Below are positions 53,420 through 61,363 of a DNA stretch of 64,000 nt, piece by piece. This stretch comes from Terrisporobacter mayombei (lineage in GTDB: Bacteria > Bacillota > Clostridia > Peptostreptococcales > Peptostreptococcaceae), in NCBI RefSeq assembly GCF_020748465.1, contig NZ_JAHZMP010000003.1:248001-312000 (forward strand). The letters are read 5' to 3'. Numbering within the stretch: position 1 is the stretch's first letter; the number at the start of each line of letters is the position of its first letter. The notes below the pieces were generated by a model, which made no database searches, had not been told where the DNA came from, and saw only the letters and a list, made by a program, of their open reading frames with translations. The position numbers were made by a program, and so were the translations under genes.

Positions 53420-54055
53420 CTATTTTTGATTTATTTCATCCTGTAAGTTTTTAAAAAATAGCGATACATGATAACCGTCTGCAATTGCATGTGAGATTTG
53501 TATTGTAATTGGCATCACTAGTTTTGAATTGATTTCTTCATATTTTCCAAAAGTAATCATCTTGGTAATCTTATTTTCCTGTGTTTTTGAATTAGAAGAA
53601 AAGTGTTCAAAATGCATCCAAGGTATGCAAGAAACATTGAATACATTTAGTGGTAAATCCTTTTGCGGAACAATTTCGTTTGAATCAGCATATTTTGTAG
53701 TTAAATCTTTATATTGCTTATCAAATTCAAGATAACCTTCCATCGGTTCTTCACACAATGTAAAAAATAGTTTAGTTTTTTCGCTAAAACTAGTGAATGT
53801 TGGAATAATTTTTTCCCATTCAATAACATTTCCATCAAGAATATCATATCTAAAATTTTGAATTGAGTTCATTGCTTTATAGATTTTAAATAGTGTGTAC
53901 GCATGAAAACTAATTAATTCTTGCTTACATTTTTGCACAGCAGTTGTTACATCTATTTTTATCGTAAATTCAATAGTATTGCCTACACTCATAAAGTATT
54001 GAAAATAGTCTGACCTATCAAATTCTTTCATATCTATTATTTTGTATGATTTCAT
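53420..54055 (-). CDS. CatA-type chloramphenicol acetyltransferase family protein
   Basis: A 211-residue protein from ATG 54055 (GGAGGG 7 bases ahead; an upstream TTG is rejected). It has the CAT fold pattern and the active-site motif ISHAIADGYHV near residue 190. The catalytic His is kept; the residue before it, usually His, is Ser. In classic enzymes His and nearby residues transfer acetyl from acetyl-CoA to chloramphenicol. Resistance activity is plausible but not certain for this divergent member. It follows a pentapeptide-repeat gene by 29 bases and is probably co-expressed with it. A dead CAT copy is at 30.2 kb. Confidence 0.82.
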   Translation of the reverse strand: MKSYKIIDMKEFDRSDYFQYFMSVGNTIEFTIKIDVTTAVQKCKQELISFHAYTLFKIYKAMNSIQNFRYDILDGNVIEWEKIIPTFTSFSEKTKLFFTLCEEPMEGYLEFDKQYKDLTTKYADSNEIVPQKDLPLNVFNVSCIPWMHFEHFSSNSKTQENKITKMITFGKYEEINSKLVMPITIQISHAIADGYHVSLFFKNLQDEINQK

Positions 54056-54084
54056 ATCATATCCCTCCAAATTAAAATTTATAA

Positions 54085-54663
54085 TTAATCTATCACTATA
54101 TCTATTGAGTTTAACAAATTTGTTACCTCTGGAAATGAAAACTTTGCCTTCTTCAATTTGTTACTTTGAATATCAATAATATATCCATATGACCCTCTAA
54201 AATCTGCTCTTGCCATATTACATTTTGTAAATTGTGTGGATTCAAAACTTACATCTTTAAAATTTGAATCTATTAAATCACACTCTTCAAAAAGACTTTC
54301 TTTAAATTTTGAGCCAGAAAAGTTAAAACTATTTAACCTCATTGATATAAAGTTATTATATTTAAAGAAACATTCTCTAACCTTATTTATTGGTCCTGCG
54401 CTAAAAGAATCACCCATTAAAGTATTCCAGTTTATACCTATAAATTCCGATTCATGTAGTATTGCATTCTTCATAGTGGAAAATTTAAATATAACATTAT
54501 TCATCCTACAATTATAAAATGTACATTCTTTAAATATACATTTATTAATTTCCACATCCACAAAATTGCAATCATAAAATTCACAATTAACATATTCTCT
54601 ATTACTTATAATTTCACTTCTAAACCTCAAACCTTTAAATTTCTCATCTTCAAAATAATCCAT
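54085..54663 (-). CDS. Pentapeptide-repeat protein
   Basis: A 192-residue protein with pentapeptide repeats A/C-D/E/N-L/F-X-X across most of its length, such as CEFYDCNFVD, CIFKECTFYNC and SFNFSGSKFKE. Such right-handed beta-helix proteins include Qnr/MfpA/McbG DNA-gyrase protectors; the number of coils fits a Qnr-like size, but quinolone protection is not shown. It sits behind a MerR-type promoter with a 19-base spacer (54720-54750). TAGGAG precedes the ATG. Confidence 0.8.
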   Translation of the reverse strand: MDYFEDEKFKGLRFRSEIISNREYVNCEFYDCNFVDVEINKCIFKECTFYNCRMNNVIFKFSTMKNAILHESEFIGINWNTLMGDSFSAGPINKVRECFFKYNNFISMRLNSFNFSGSKFKESLFEECDLIDSNFKDVSFESTQFTKCNMARADFRGSYGYIIDIQSNKLKKAKFSFPEVTNLLNSIDIVID

Positions 54664-54719
54664 AATAATTCTCCTAACTAATATAATAAGTAATTTTGTA
54701 AAAATTTTTCTTTAGTGAT

Positions 54720-54750
54720 ATTATAAACATTACAGTGACTTTAAGGTCAA
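54720..54750 (-). promoter_or_regulatory. MerR-type promoter with 19-bp spacer and operator
   Basis: On the minus strand TTGACC (54750-54745) and TATAAT (54725-54720) are 19 bases apart. The dyad GACCTTAAAGTC lies at the -35/spacer. MerR regulators act by twisting exactly such 19-20 bp spacers. The MerR gene itself is divergent and starts 28 bases away, so it should bind here and activate the pentapeptide/CAT pair. Confidence 0.72.
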
Positions 54751-54777
54751 TAACTTGTTTAAAGTTTGGAGGTTATT

Positions 54778-55593
54778 ATGAAAGATAAATATTATATGAC
54801 AATAAAAGAATTTTCCAATCTCACTGGTATTAAGAGTCAAACCTTGAGATACTATGATCAAGTTGGATTGTTCTCTCCAGAACATCGTGGCGAAAATGGT
54901 TATCGTTATTATACTAGGAATCAGCTTACTACATCATATTTAATCATTTCTCTTAGAAAAATTGGCATTAGTATAGACGAAATTAAGAAATATATAGATA
55001 TCCGTACTCCTGAGCAACTATTTTCTTTGTTTGGCGCACAAAGGGAACATATTTTGACGGAAATAAAAAAACTTACTCGGATTATTGAAATCATGCAATT
55101 ATATGTTGATATTACAAAGGATGCTGTTAAATATAAAGAAAACAGTATAAATATTGAATATAAAAAAAAAGAGCCTATCTTTCTAAGCCCTATAGTTACT
55201 AATAATCCTACAAATGACCCTATAAATGATTCTATTATTTCATTTTATAATTTCGCTACTGAAAATGGAATTGATGTAATAGGTTATCCAAGTGGTGCTA
55301 TTATTAATATAGAAAGCTTTGAATCTGATAGATCTTTATTAGTAAACCACTACTATTTTAAAATGAGAGATGAGCAAAGCTCATATAAGCCTGAAGGTAA
55401 ATATGTAGTATTCTATGGTAGATGTGCTTATGGAGAATCCACTGATTTTTACGAAAAATTATTTGAATATATTAAAGAGAATAATTTACGTATTTGTAGT
55501 GATGCCTTTGAGGAATATCCTCTAAATGAATTTGCTACTAAAGATGAAAAACTCTACTGTGTAAAAATTGAAGTTATGGTAGAAGATATTTGA
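54778..55593 (+). CDS. MerR-family regulator with effector-binding domain
   Basis: A 271-residue MerR activator from ATG 54778 (MKDKYYMTIKEFSNLTGIKS; TTTGGAGG ahead). The winged HTH (TLRYYDQVGLFSPEHRGENG) is complete, followed by a coiled coil (~residues 80-125) and a GyrI/BmrR-like small-molecule-binding domain (~145-271). It would sense a drug-like compound and turn on the divergent pentapeptide-repeat and CAT genes. The pseudogene MerR at 14 kb shows how easily this family decays in this genome. Confidence 0.85.
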   Translation: MKDKYYMTIKEFSNLTGIKSQTLRYYDQVGLFSPEHRGENGYRYYTRNQLTTSYLIISLRKIGISIDEIKKYIDIRTPEQLFSLFGAQREHILTEIKKLTRIIEIMQLYVDITKDAVKYKENSINIEYKKKEPIFLSPIVTNNPTNDPINDSIISFYNFATENGIDVIGYPSGAIINIESFESDRSLLVNHYYFKMRDEQSSYKPEGKYVVFYGRCAYGESTDFYEKLFEYIKENNLRICSDAFEEYPLNEFATKDEKLYCVKIEVMVEDI

Positions 55594-55710
55594 TACCCTC
55601 GTAATTCCTCTACACAATAGATTCAAATAAAATACATTGGTAAGAAATATCATATTTATGATACAAAAAAATATTTTGTCTCATCGCTTAAATAGATATA
55701 ACATATTTTA

Positions 55711-55752
55711 AAATAGTCCTAACCAAATAACTTAAATGGTTAGGACTAAAAA
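55711..55752. terminator. Inverted repeat / probable terminator
   Basis: TAGTCCTAACC and GGTTAGGACTA pair perfectly. It ends the MerR transcript on the plus strand or stops transcripts from the tmRNA side; neither strand has a long U-run. Confidence 0.5.
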
Positions 55753-55837
55753 CCTCATTTACTTATGATATGGTTCACTACTATTTATTCTAAACATTAT
55801 AATCATTTATCTTATTTATTTAGCCTATTTTTCTGAT

Positions 55838-55860
55838 TGTGTGCTAAATGTGTGCTAAAA
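55838..55860. promoter_or_regulatory. Integrase arm-type box pair
   Basis: GTGTGCTAA occurs at 55839-55847 and 55850-55858, 11 bases apart, as in att-like copy B. It lies 95 bases from the tmRNA 3' end. With one box in copies A and C and two in B, it is the best candidate for the binding site of the integrase arm-binding domain. Inference from repeated position. Confidence 0.5.
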
Positions 55861-55867
55861 GACAAAA

Positions 55868-55903
55868 TAAAAGGAACTACCAAACGATAAAGTCTAGTAA
55901 TTC
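55868..55903 (-). terminator. tmRNA terminator
   Basis: On the minus strand, GGAATTAC and GGTAGTTCC pair loosely and are followed by TTTTATTTT. It lies 31 bases past the tmRNA 3' end. Confidence 0.55.
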
Positions 55904-55933
55904 CAATTGTTCTGCGTTTCCACGTTTATGTAT

Positions 55934-56283
55934 TGGTGGAGATGAGGGGAGTCGAACCCCTGTCCGTAAGCTTTTTCCTCGTTGCGTCTACGTGTGTAGT
56001 CAGCTGTTTTAGTATCTCACCTCAGCTAGCGTCCAGTGACAAACTCTAGCTTTGGCCAATCCCAATTAATCCACTAATAGTCGAGACACCCTAATAGTAG
56101 TTCCCTGCATAAATGATGTCCAGGCCTAGCCGGCAGGAGGGCTCAGGCGGGACAAGCAGCATTAAGCTGCTAAAGCGTAATTATCGTTTGCGTTTGTTTT
56201 AAGTTCCCCAGTTTTTACGTGACCCAGAGTAACACGACACGCTGCCCCAAGTTCCGAACCCACGTCGAAACCTTTACACCCCC
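55934..56283 (-). ncRNA. ssrA: Transfer-messenger RNA (tmRNA)
   Basis: A 350-nt tmRNA on the minus strand. The 3' part has the T-arm GGGGTTCGACTCCCC followed by TCATCTCCACCA. The 5' GGGGGTG pairs with CATCTCC through two G-U pairs. The tag frame reads GCAAACGATAATTACGCTTT and on to TAA, giving ANDNYALAA. It frees stalled ribosomes with SmpB, encoded about 230 bases upstream. Its 3' end is the attachment site of an integrated element, and near-identical copies of this 3' end occur at 19.55, 30.59 and 41.05 kb. Confidence 0.95.
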
Positions 56284-56515
56284 ATAGGAGTTTAAAGTCA
56301 TTGAGACTGCTCAATTTGCAAACTTTTCACCAATTCAATATTTAATTTTATATAAAGTGGTACACAAAATTGTGATGCCCTTATTTACAATTTCTACAAG
56401 GTAGTAACATTTTTGTTACCCCCTTTAGTAGCATCTGCTATTAACTAGCTGTGCTGTATATATAATATATATCTTTTTAAGATAAAAATCAACTAGAATT
56501 AATTTACTGATTTTC

Positions 56516-56977
56516 TTAGTATTTACCAGTCATCTCTCTTTCTATTCTTCTTTGTGCATCTTTCTTAGCAAGGTCTTGACGTTTGTCGTAAAGTTTTTTA
56601 CCTTTTGCTAAACCTAGCTCAAGTTTTACCTTACCATTTTTCAGATACATTCTCAGAGGAACTAAAGAATAACCTTTTATAGTAGTAGCCCCTATTAGCT
56701 TTCTGATTTCATATTTATGAAGTAATAATTTTCTAACTCTAAGAGGGTCTGCTTTGTAAAAAGAGTTCCCTTGGTCGTATGGACTTATATGAACTTGTTT
56801 TAGGAAAACTTCAGAGTTGTCTACAGATGCGAAGCCTTCTTTTAAGTTAACTTTTCCTGCTCTAATTGATTTAACTTCTGTTCCCTTTAATTCTATTCCA
56901 CATTCATAAGTGTCTTCTATGAAATATTCATGTCTAGCTTTTTTGTTTGTAGCTAATGTTTTTTCTCCTACTGCCAT
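56516..56977 (-). CDS. smpB: SsrA-binding protein SmpB
   Basis: A 153-residue SmpB. It shows the full family pattern: [20 protein letters not shown] near the start, [29 protein letters not shown], and the C-terminal basic helix end [20 protein letters not shown]. It binds tmRNA and delivers it to stalled ribosomes. It is upstream of ssrA on the same strand, the usual Clostridia arrangement. GGTGAG precedes the start. Confidence 0.97.
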   Translation of the reverse strand: MAVGEKTLATNKKARHEYFIEDTYECGIELKGTEVKSIRAGKVNLKEGFASVDNSEVFLKQVHISPYDQGNSFYKADPLRVRKLLLHKYEIRKLIGATTIKGYSLVPLRMYLKNGKVKLELGLAKGKKLYDKRQDLAKKDAQRRIEREMTGKY

Positions 56978-57065
56978 ACTCTCACCTTCTTTATTATTAT
57001 TTCATTTTAATAAGCACTAGTATATCATATGATGAAAAAAATCTCAATATTATTGCTAATTCTTT

Positions 57066-57719
57066 CTATTTATCACATTTTGTGTAATAAAAAGATAAGA
57101 CAAAGATTAATATTTGCAATGAATAGATAACTAATCTTTCTGTTAGTCCTAGTATACTCAGTCCTATTTTTATGGAAATTGGGTTCATTATTCCACATAA
57201 CGTTATTATTATTGCCATTATTAAAATAAAATTACCCAGTTCTTTTATTTTCTCTTGTGTAAGATAACCATAAGCTAAAGTAAATGCTGATGTTATGGTA
57301 GTTGCAACTACAGCAACAGTAACTGCCAAATGCATTATATTTTGGAAGTTCATTACTCTTTTGTCTCCCACAAGCGGAAAGGCTGCGTATCCAAACAAAG
57401 ATATTACTTCCATACCCAAAAGAATCACATATCCTGTACGTGTTGCCAAGTGATATTTCCTATTTGACTTAACAATCATTCCAATGATAAATAAAATCAT
57501 GCACACTCCATAAATAGTTGTGAAAATTCTAAGTAGATCTTGATTTGGAGCACCATCTGCAGTTAAGGAGCTAATATCCATGCTTATAGGGTTGTATTCT
57601 GGCCATAATATATTCCCCAAAATAGTATGAACCATATAAAATACGACACCAATCATACCCAACGGCACAATATATTTTTCTATTTTCTCCCTAATACTCA
57701 AACTTTTATTATCTTCCAT
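57066..57719 (-). CDS. DUF998 membrane protein
   Basis: A 217-residue protein with six membrane helices. I chose ATG 57719 (MEDNKSLSIREKIEKYIVPL) because GGGGGA is ahead of it. The ILWPEYNPISMDISSLTADG segment near residue 50 and MNFQNIMHLAVTVA near 115 are hallmarks of DUF998. The function is unknown; some members affect membrane adaptation. It lies 44 bases downstream of the K+ channel gene, probably in one operon. Confidence 0.8.
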   Translation of the reverse strand: MEDNKSLSIREKIEKYIVPLGMIGVVFYMVHTILGNILWPEYNPISMDISSLTADGAPNQDLLRIFTTIYGVCMILFIIGMIVKSNRKYHLATRTGYVILLGMEVISLFGYAAFPLVGDKRVMNFQNIMHLAVTVAVVATTITSAFTLAYGYLTQEKIKELGNFILIMAIIITLCGIMNPISIKIGLSILGLTERLVIYSLQILIFVLSFYYTKCDK

Positions 57720-57763
57720 GAAAAATCCCCCTTTTTCATAAATAACATTCACTTATATAAAAT

Positions 57764-58672
57764 CTATTCTTCGTTTTTATAAGACATTACTGAAGATAAA
57801 AATATTGTAAGACATAATATACTTGTTATTGAAATAATTACTGCCATTAGTTTCGCTCCAGTTGAGACAGGGCTTATATCTCCATAACCTATTGTGGCAA
57901 AAGTAACTACTGTGTAATAAAATAAATCAAAATAACTTGGGTTGTTACTATAAGCTCCAACACTGCTGTTGCTAACAAAACATACAGCCAATCCCAAACT
58001 TAAAATCACCATAATCAAAATTATTCCTGAAATTGTGGTAATATTTCTATGGCGTTCATTCTCGTCCATATAATCCTCTTCTGTGTGATGCTCATAATAT
58101 TTTAAAATTTTAGGACTTCTTATTATGTTTAGCAAAACTTTTAGTGTTAATAAATAACTTATTCCTACTCCTATCAATCCTATTTTATAGTTTTCGCCAA
58201 ATTGCTCGGGAAATATTATTAAAATTGTCATATACATACTTATTATGAAATAGCTTATTAATAAATCTGTTTTTGTGTTTTTATCTTCAATTTTATATAG
58301 ATATTTGTATACTCTTGAAATAGATAATAGCAAGTATCCTACAACAAAATACATAAATACAAAAGCCATGATTATAGATAAGCTTTTTAAAATAATGTTG
58401 TAGCTATTGCCCATATCTTCAGGTAGTAATCTAAAAACTCCTATTACTATGGCAAATACTAAAAATCCTTGTGGCAGCAGTATTATTATTGATTGTCCTA
58501 TCTTAAACGATGAGGTTCTTTCTTTAAATAACTGTTTATATTGATTATTTATATCTTTAATTAGTTTCTTTCCACTTTGAAACTGTTTTTGACTTATTCT
58601 TTTATATGTTACAACTATTATTGCCAATAAAGTACTAAGTAAAAAAGCTATTCTGACCATTTCTTCCTCCAT
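57764..58672 (-). CDS. Potassium channel-like membrane protein
   Basis: A 302-residue protein with about seven membrane helices; the last pair enclose a pore loop with the K+ selectivity filter TIGYGD (VTFATIGYGDISPV near residue 262). The N-terminal helices are not a classic voltage sensor. No RCK or cyclic nucleotide domain is present. It should conduct potassium. The first ATG is kept; two ATGs near it cannot be separated. Confidence 0.8.
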   Translation of the reverse strand: MEEEMVRIAFLLSTLLAIIVVTYKRISQKQFQSGKKLIKDINNQYKQLFKERTSSFKIGQSIIILLPQGFLVFAIVIGVFRLLPEDMGNSYNIILKSLSIIMAFVFMYFVVGYLLLSISRVYKYLYKIEDKNTKTDLLISYFIISMYMTILIIFPEQFGENYKIGLIGVGISYLLTLKVLLNIIRSPKILKYYEHHTEEDYMDENERHRNITTISGIILIMVILSLGLAVCFVSNSSVGAYSNNPSYFDLFYYTVVTFATIGYGDISPVSTGAKLMAVIISITSILCLTIFLSSVMSYKNEE

Positions 58673-58826
58673 TAACCATCTGTGATACTAATTTTCATTT
58701 TTATTTTCTATCTTAGATTGTAACATAAGTTATCCTTTTACAATATATTGTTAATACAAAGTAAAAGTTTGCTTTGGTCGAGGATTACTATGTAATTTTT
58801 TAATATGTAAAAACAGGGGGTCATCT

Positions 58827-59477
58827 ATGTTTCATGCACTAAATTCCTTATCCACACTAGATGCACTTTTACTTGTTTCTGCCCTTTCAATAGACGCATT
58901 TGTGGCTAGTTTTGCTTATGGAACAAGTAAAATAAAAATTCCCTTTAAATCAGCTATGACAATTAACTTAGTCTGCTCTACTATCTTAGCTATTGCTCTT
59001 TTTATGGGTAGTGTAATAAGTAAGTATATTCCTAGCGTTTTTACCACTAGTATCTGTGTTGCAGTGTTATTAATGTTAGGCATGGCTAAATTATTTGATA
59101 GTACTTTGAAAGCCATCCTAATTAAAAGTGGCACTCTAAGTCGCGATTTATCGTTTAAACTATTTGATTTTAATTTTTTTCTTAGAGTTTGCTTAGATGG
59201 CACAGAAGCAGATGTAGATCATTCTTATGAACTTTCTCCTAAGGAATCTTTCTCTTTGGCAGTGGCTCTTTCTCTTGATGGTCTGGCAGCTGGTTTTAGT
59301 ACAGGGCTTATGGTAACAAATTATGTTGAAATTATATTATTTTCACTTGTAATAAATATGGTTGCTGTATTATTGGGCTGCGCAATAGGTAATAAAGTTG
59401 CACAGAAAAGTGAACTTAATCTTTCATGGTTAAGCGGAGTAACTCTTATTTTGCTAGCTTTTTTGAAATTAAAATAA
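58827..59477 (+). CDS. ytaF: Sporulation membrane protein YtaF
   Basis: A 216-residue MntP/YtaF-type membrane protein with six helices in two repeats: LVSALSIDAFVASFAYG near residue 16 and LAVALSLDGLAAGFSTGL near 150, the conserved Asp pairs of this transporter-like family. YtaF is made in sporulation in Bacillus; its transport substrate is not established. A GGGGG site precedes the ATG. Convergent with the sensor kinase gene. Confidence 0.85.
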   Translation: MFHALNSLSTLDALLLVSALSIDAFVASFAYGTSKIKIPFKSAMTINLVCSTILAIALFMGSVISKYIPSVFTTSICVAVLLMLGMAKLFDSTLKAILIKSGTLSRDLSFKLFDFNFFLRVCLDGTEADVDHSYELSPKESFSLAVALSLDGLAAGFSTGLMVTNYVEIILFSLVINMVAVLLGCAIGNKVAQKSELNLSWLSGVTLILLAFLKLK

Positions 59478-59510
59478 AAATTAACTTTGCTTTATTTTAA
59501 AAGTTATAGA

Positions 59511-59546
59511 TAAAAAAAGAGATGTATCCTAAAAGATACATCTTCT
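59511..59546 (-). terminator. Rho-independent terminator
   Basis: AGATGTATC and GATACATCT pair; TTTTTTT follows on the minus strand. It ends the two-component operon. Confidence 0.75.
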
Positions 59547-60560
59547 CTAACTTTCTGCTATGTTTTCTGTTCTTGGGAAAATTATGCTTACCTTTGTTCC
59601 TTCATTTATATCAGAGTCTATTTGTAAACCTAGCCCAAGCTTTACACATAGTTTTTTACATAAGTACAGACCTATACCTGTACTTTTTCCAAACTTCCTA
59701 CCATTTTCTCCTGTAAATCCTTTTTCAAACACTCGATTTATATCTTGTTCAGAAATGCCTACACCATTGTCTTGCACTGTTAACACTACTGCATTTCCAA
59801 TTTTTTTAGCTTTAATTGTTATTTTGTCTTCTTTTCCTTTGGAATACTTAATAGCATTTCCTACTATTTGATTTAATATAAATTCAACCCATTTTGTATC
59901 AGAATAAATAATTTCATCAATATCGTCTATCTGCAAGCTTATTCTTTTGCTTATAAAATCCCTTTGATTTTTCTTAATAACTTTTTTTACAACTTGATAT
60001 AATTCTATTTTCTTTATAATATAGTCCTTGCCTACTTCATCACTTCTTGAGTAATATAGCACTTGCTCCACAAAGTTTTCTATTCTATCCATTTGTATAT
60101 TAATTTTTCTTGTTATTTCATTATTATTGTTTTCTATTAATAGTTTTGAAGATGCTATTGGTGTTTTAATTTCATGAACCCACATTTCTATGTATTCTCT
60201 GTATTCTTTTTGAATGTTTTTGTAGTACTTAACATTCTCGTGCATATCTCTACTTAATACCTTTAAAATATCATTTATTTCTTCTCCTACCATAAAGTTT
60301 GCGTCATCTATAACTTCAGGCAATAAATACTTTCTATCTAAATTCTCCAAAATATTTTCCACATTATTAAAGTATTTTTTATATTTTATATACTCAATCA
60401 ACATATAACTTAACAATGGGAAAAACCATATGCAAAATAAAAGAAAAATTATAACTGGAGCAGCCTTAGCAAAACGCATAAATGATGAAATTATTATAAA
60501 AAACATCAAGTTTATAGATAAAAAAAGACCTTTATCTTTTATGTAATCAATCATTTTCAT
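59547..60560 (-). CDS. Intramembrane-sensing histidine kinase (BceS-like)
   Basis: A 337-residue kinase with two close membrane helices near residues 12-55 and almost no loop between them, the mark of BceS-type kinases that sense through an ABC transporter. The H box is WVHEIKTPIASSK near residue 127; N box LNQIVGNAIKYSKG near 237; G boxes DNGVGIS and STGIGLYLCK. All are intact. It overlaps the response regulator by four bases (ATGA). Confidence 0.92.
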   Translation of the reverse strand: MKMIDYIKDKGLFLSINLMFFIIISSFMRFAKAAPVIIFLLFCIWFFPLLSYMLIEYIKYKKYFNNVENILENLDRKYLLPEVIDDANFMVGEEINDILKVLSRDMHENVKYYKNIQKEYREYIEMWVHEIKTPIASSKLLIENNNNEITRKINIQMDRIENFVEQVLYYSRSDEVGKDYIIKKIELYQVVKKVIKKNQRDFISKRISLQIDDIDEIIYSDTKWVEFILNQIVGNAIKYSKGKEDKITIKAKKIGNAVVLTVQDNGVGISEQDINRVFEKGFTGENGRKFGKSTGIGLYLCKKLCVKLGLGLQIDSDINEGTKVSIIFPRTENIAES

Positions 60561-61228
60561 GGCATTATGTACCCCAATCCTCTTCTTGTTTCTATTACAT
60601 TTTCTATACCTATTTCTTCTAGTTTTTTACGAAGTCTTGTTATATTCACAGTTAAAGTACTATCATCCACAAAATAATCTGTACTCCATAAGTACTCCAT
60701 TAGTAATTCTCTGGATACTATTTCTCCCTTGTGGTTTATTAAATATGAAAGTATTTTTACTTCATTTTTAGTTAGCTCAATTTCTTTATCATTGTAGGTA
60801 ATAGTTGCATTTGATAAATTTAGTTGAAAATTTTCATAAGTTAAAATACTACTATTAGCTATAGTTGTTCCACTTCTTTTTAGTAGTGCTGCTATTCTTG
60901 CCAGTAGTATTTGTGTATTATAAGGCTTTGTAACAAAATCGTCTGCGCCCAAGTTCATACTCATAAGCTCGTCCATATCGCTGTCTCTACTTGTTACGAT
61001 TATTATTGGTACATCTGATTCTCTTCTCACTTCTCTGCATATGTAATATCCATCGAAAACTGGTAGATTTATATCTAGTAAAACTAAGTTGGCATCTTCC
61101 TGTATAATAAATTCCACTACATTGTCAAAAGATGTGGGTGCTACTACTTCATATCCATATCTTCCTAAGAAATTTTTCAGTTCTTCTCTAATTATCTCTT
61201 CATCTTCAATAATTATTATTTTTTCCAT
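60557..61228 (-). CDS. OmpR-family response regulator (BceR-like)
   Basis: A 223-residue regulator: receiver domain with the phospho-acceptor Asp in LVLLDINLPVFDG near residue 52 and the TSRD and KPYNTQ blocks; DNA-binding winged helix from ~130 (LTKNEVKILSYLINHKGEIV, DDSTLTVNITRLRKKL). It should be phosphorylated by the adjacent kinase and turn on the ABC transporter genes upstream. AAGGAGGGA precedes the ATG. Confidence 0.93.
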   Translation of the reverse strand: MEKIIIIEDEEIIREELKNFLGRYGYEVVAPTSFDNVVEFIIQEDANLVLLDINLPVFDGYYICREVRRESDVPIIIVTSRDSDMDELMSMNLGADDFVTKPYNTQILLARIAALLKRSGTTIANSSILTYENFQLNLSNATITYNDKEIELTKNEVKILSYLINHKGEIVSRELLMEYLWSTDYFVDDSTLTVNITRLRKKLEEIGIENVIETRRGLGYIMP

Positions 61229-61308
61229 AGGTTTTATCCCTCCTTGTTTTATATGCTTATTTTATACAAATATATAAATTACTTATTAATTAGTATCTGT
61301 ATAATTAT

Positions 61309-61356
61309 ACCAAAAAATCTATTCGAAGTAGATTTTTTACTTCAAATAGATTTTTT
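61309..61356 (-). terminator. Rho-independent terminator
   Basis: AAAATCTATT and AATAGATTTT pair with an inner GAAGTA/TACTTC stem; T's follow on the minus strand. It lies between the ABC permease gene and the regulator gene, so the two pairs are separate transcripts. Confidence 0.7.
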
Positions 61357-61363
61357 TTAAGAT

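Noticed and set aside
41052-55934. Complete prophage
   Set aside because: No terminase, portal, capsid, tail or lysis gene is present in the interval.
56395-56430. GTAACATTTTTGTTAC palindrome between smpB and ssrA as an operator
   Set aside because: It is short and could simply be a weak smpB terminator; nothing ties it to a regulator.
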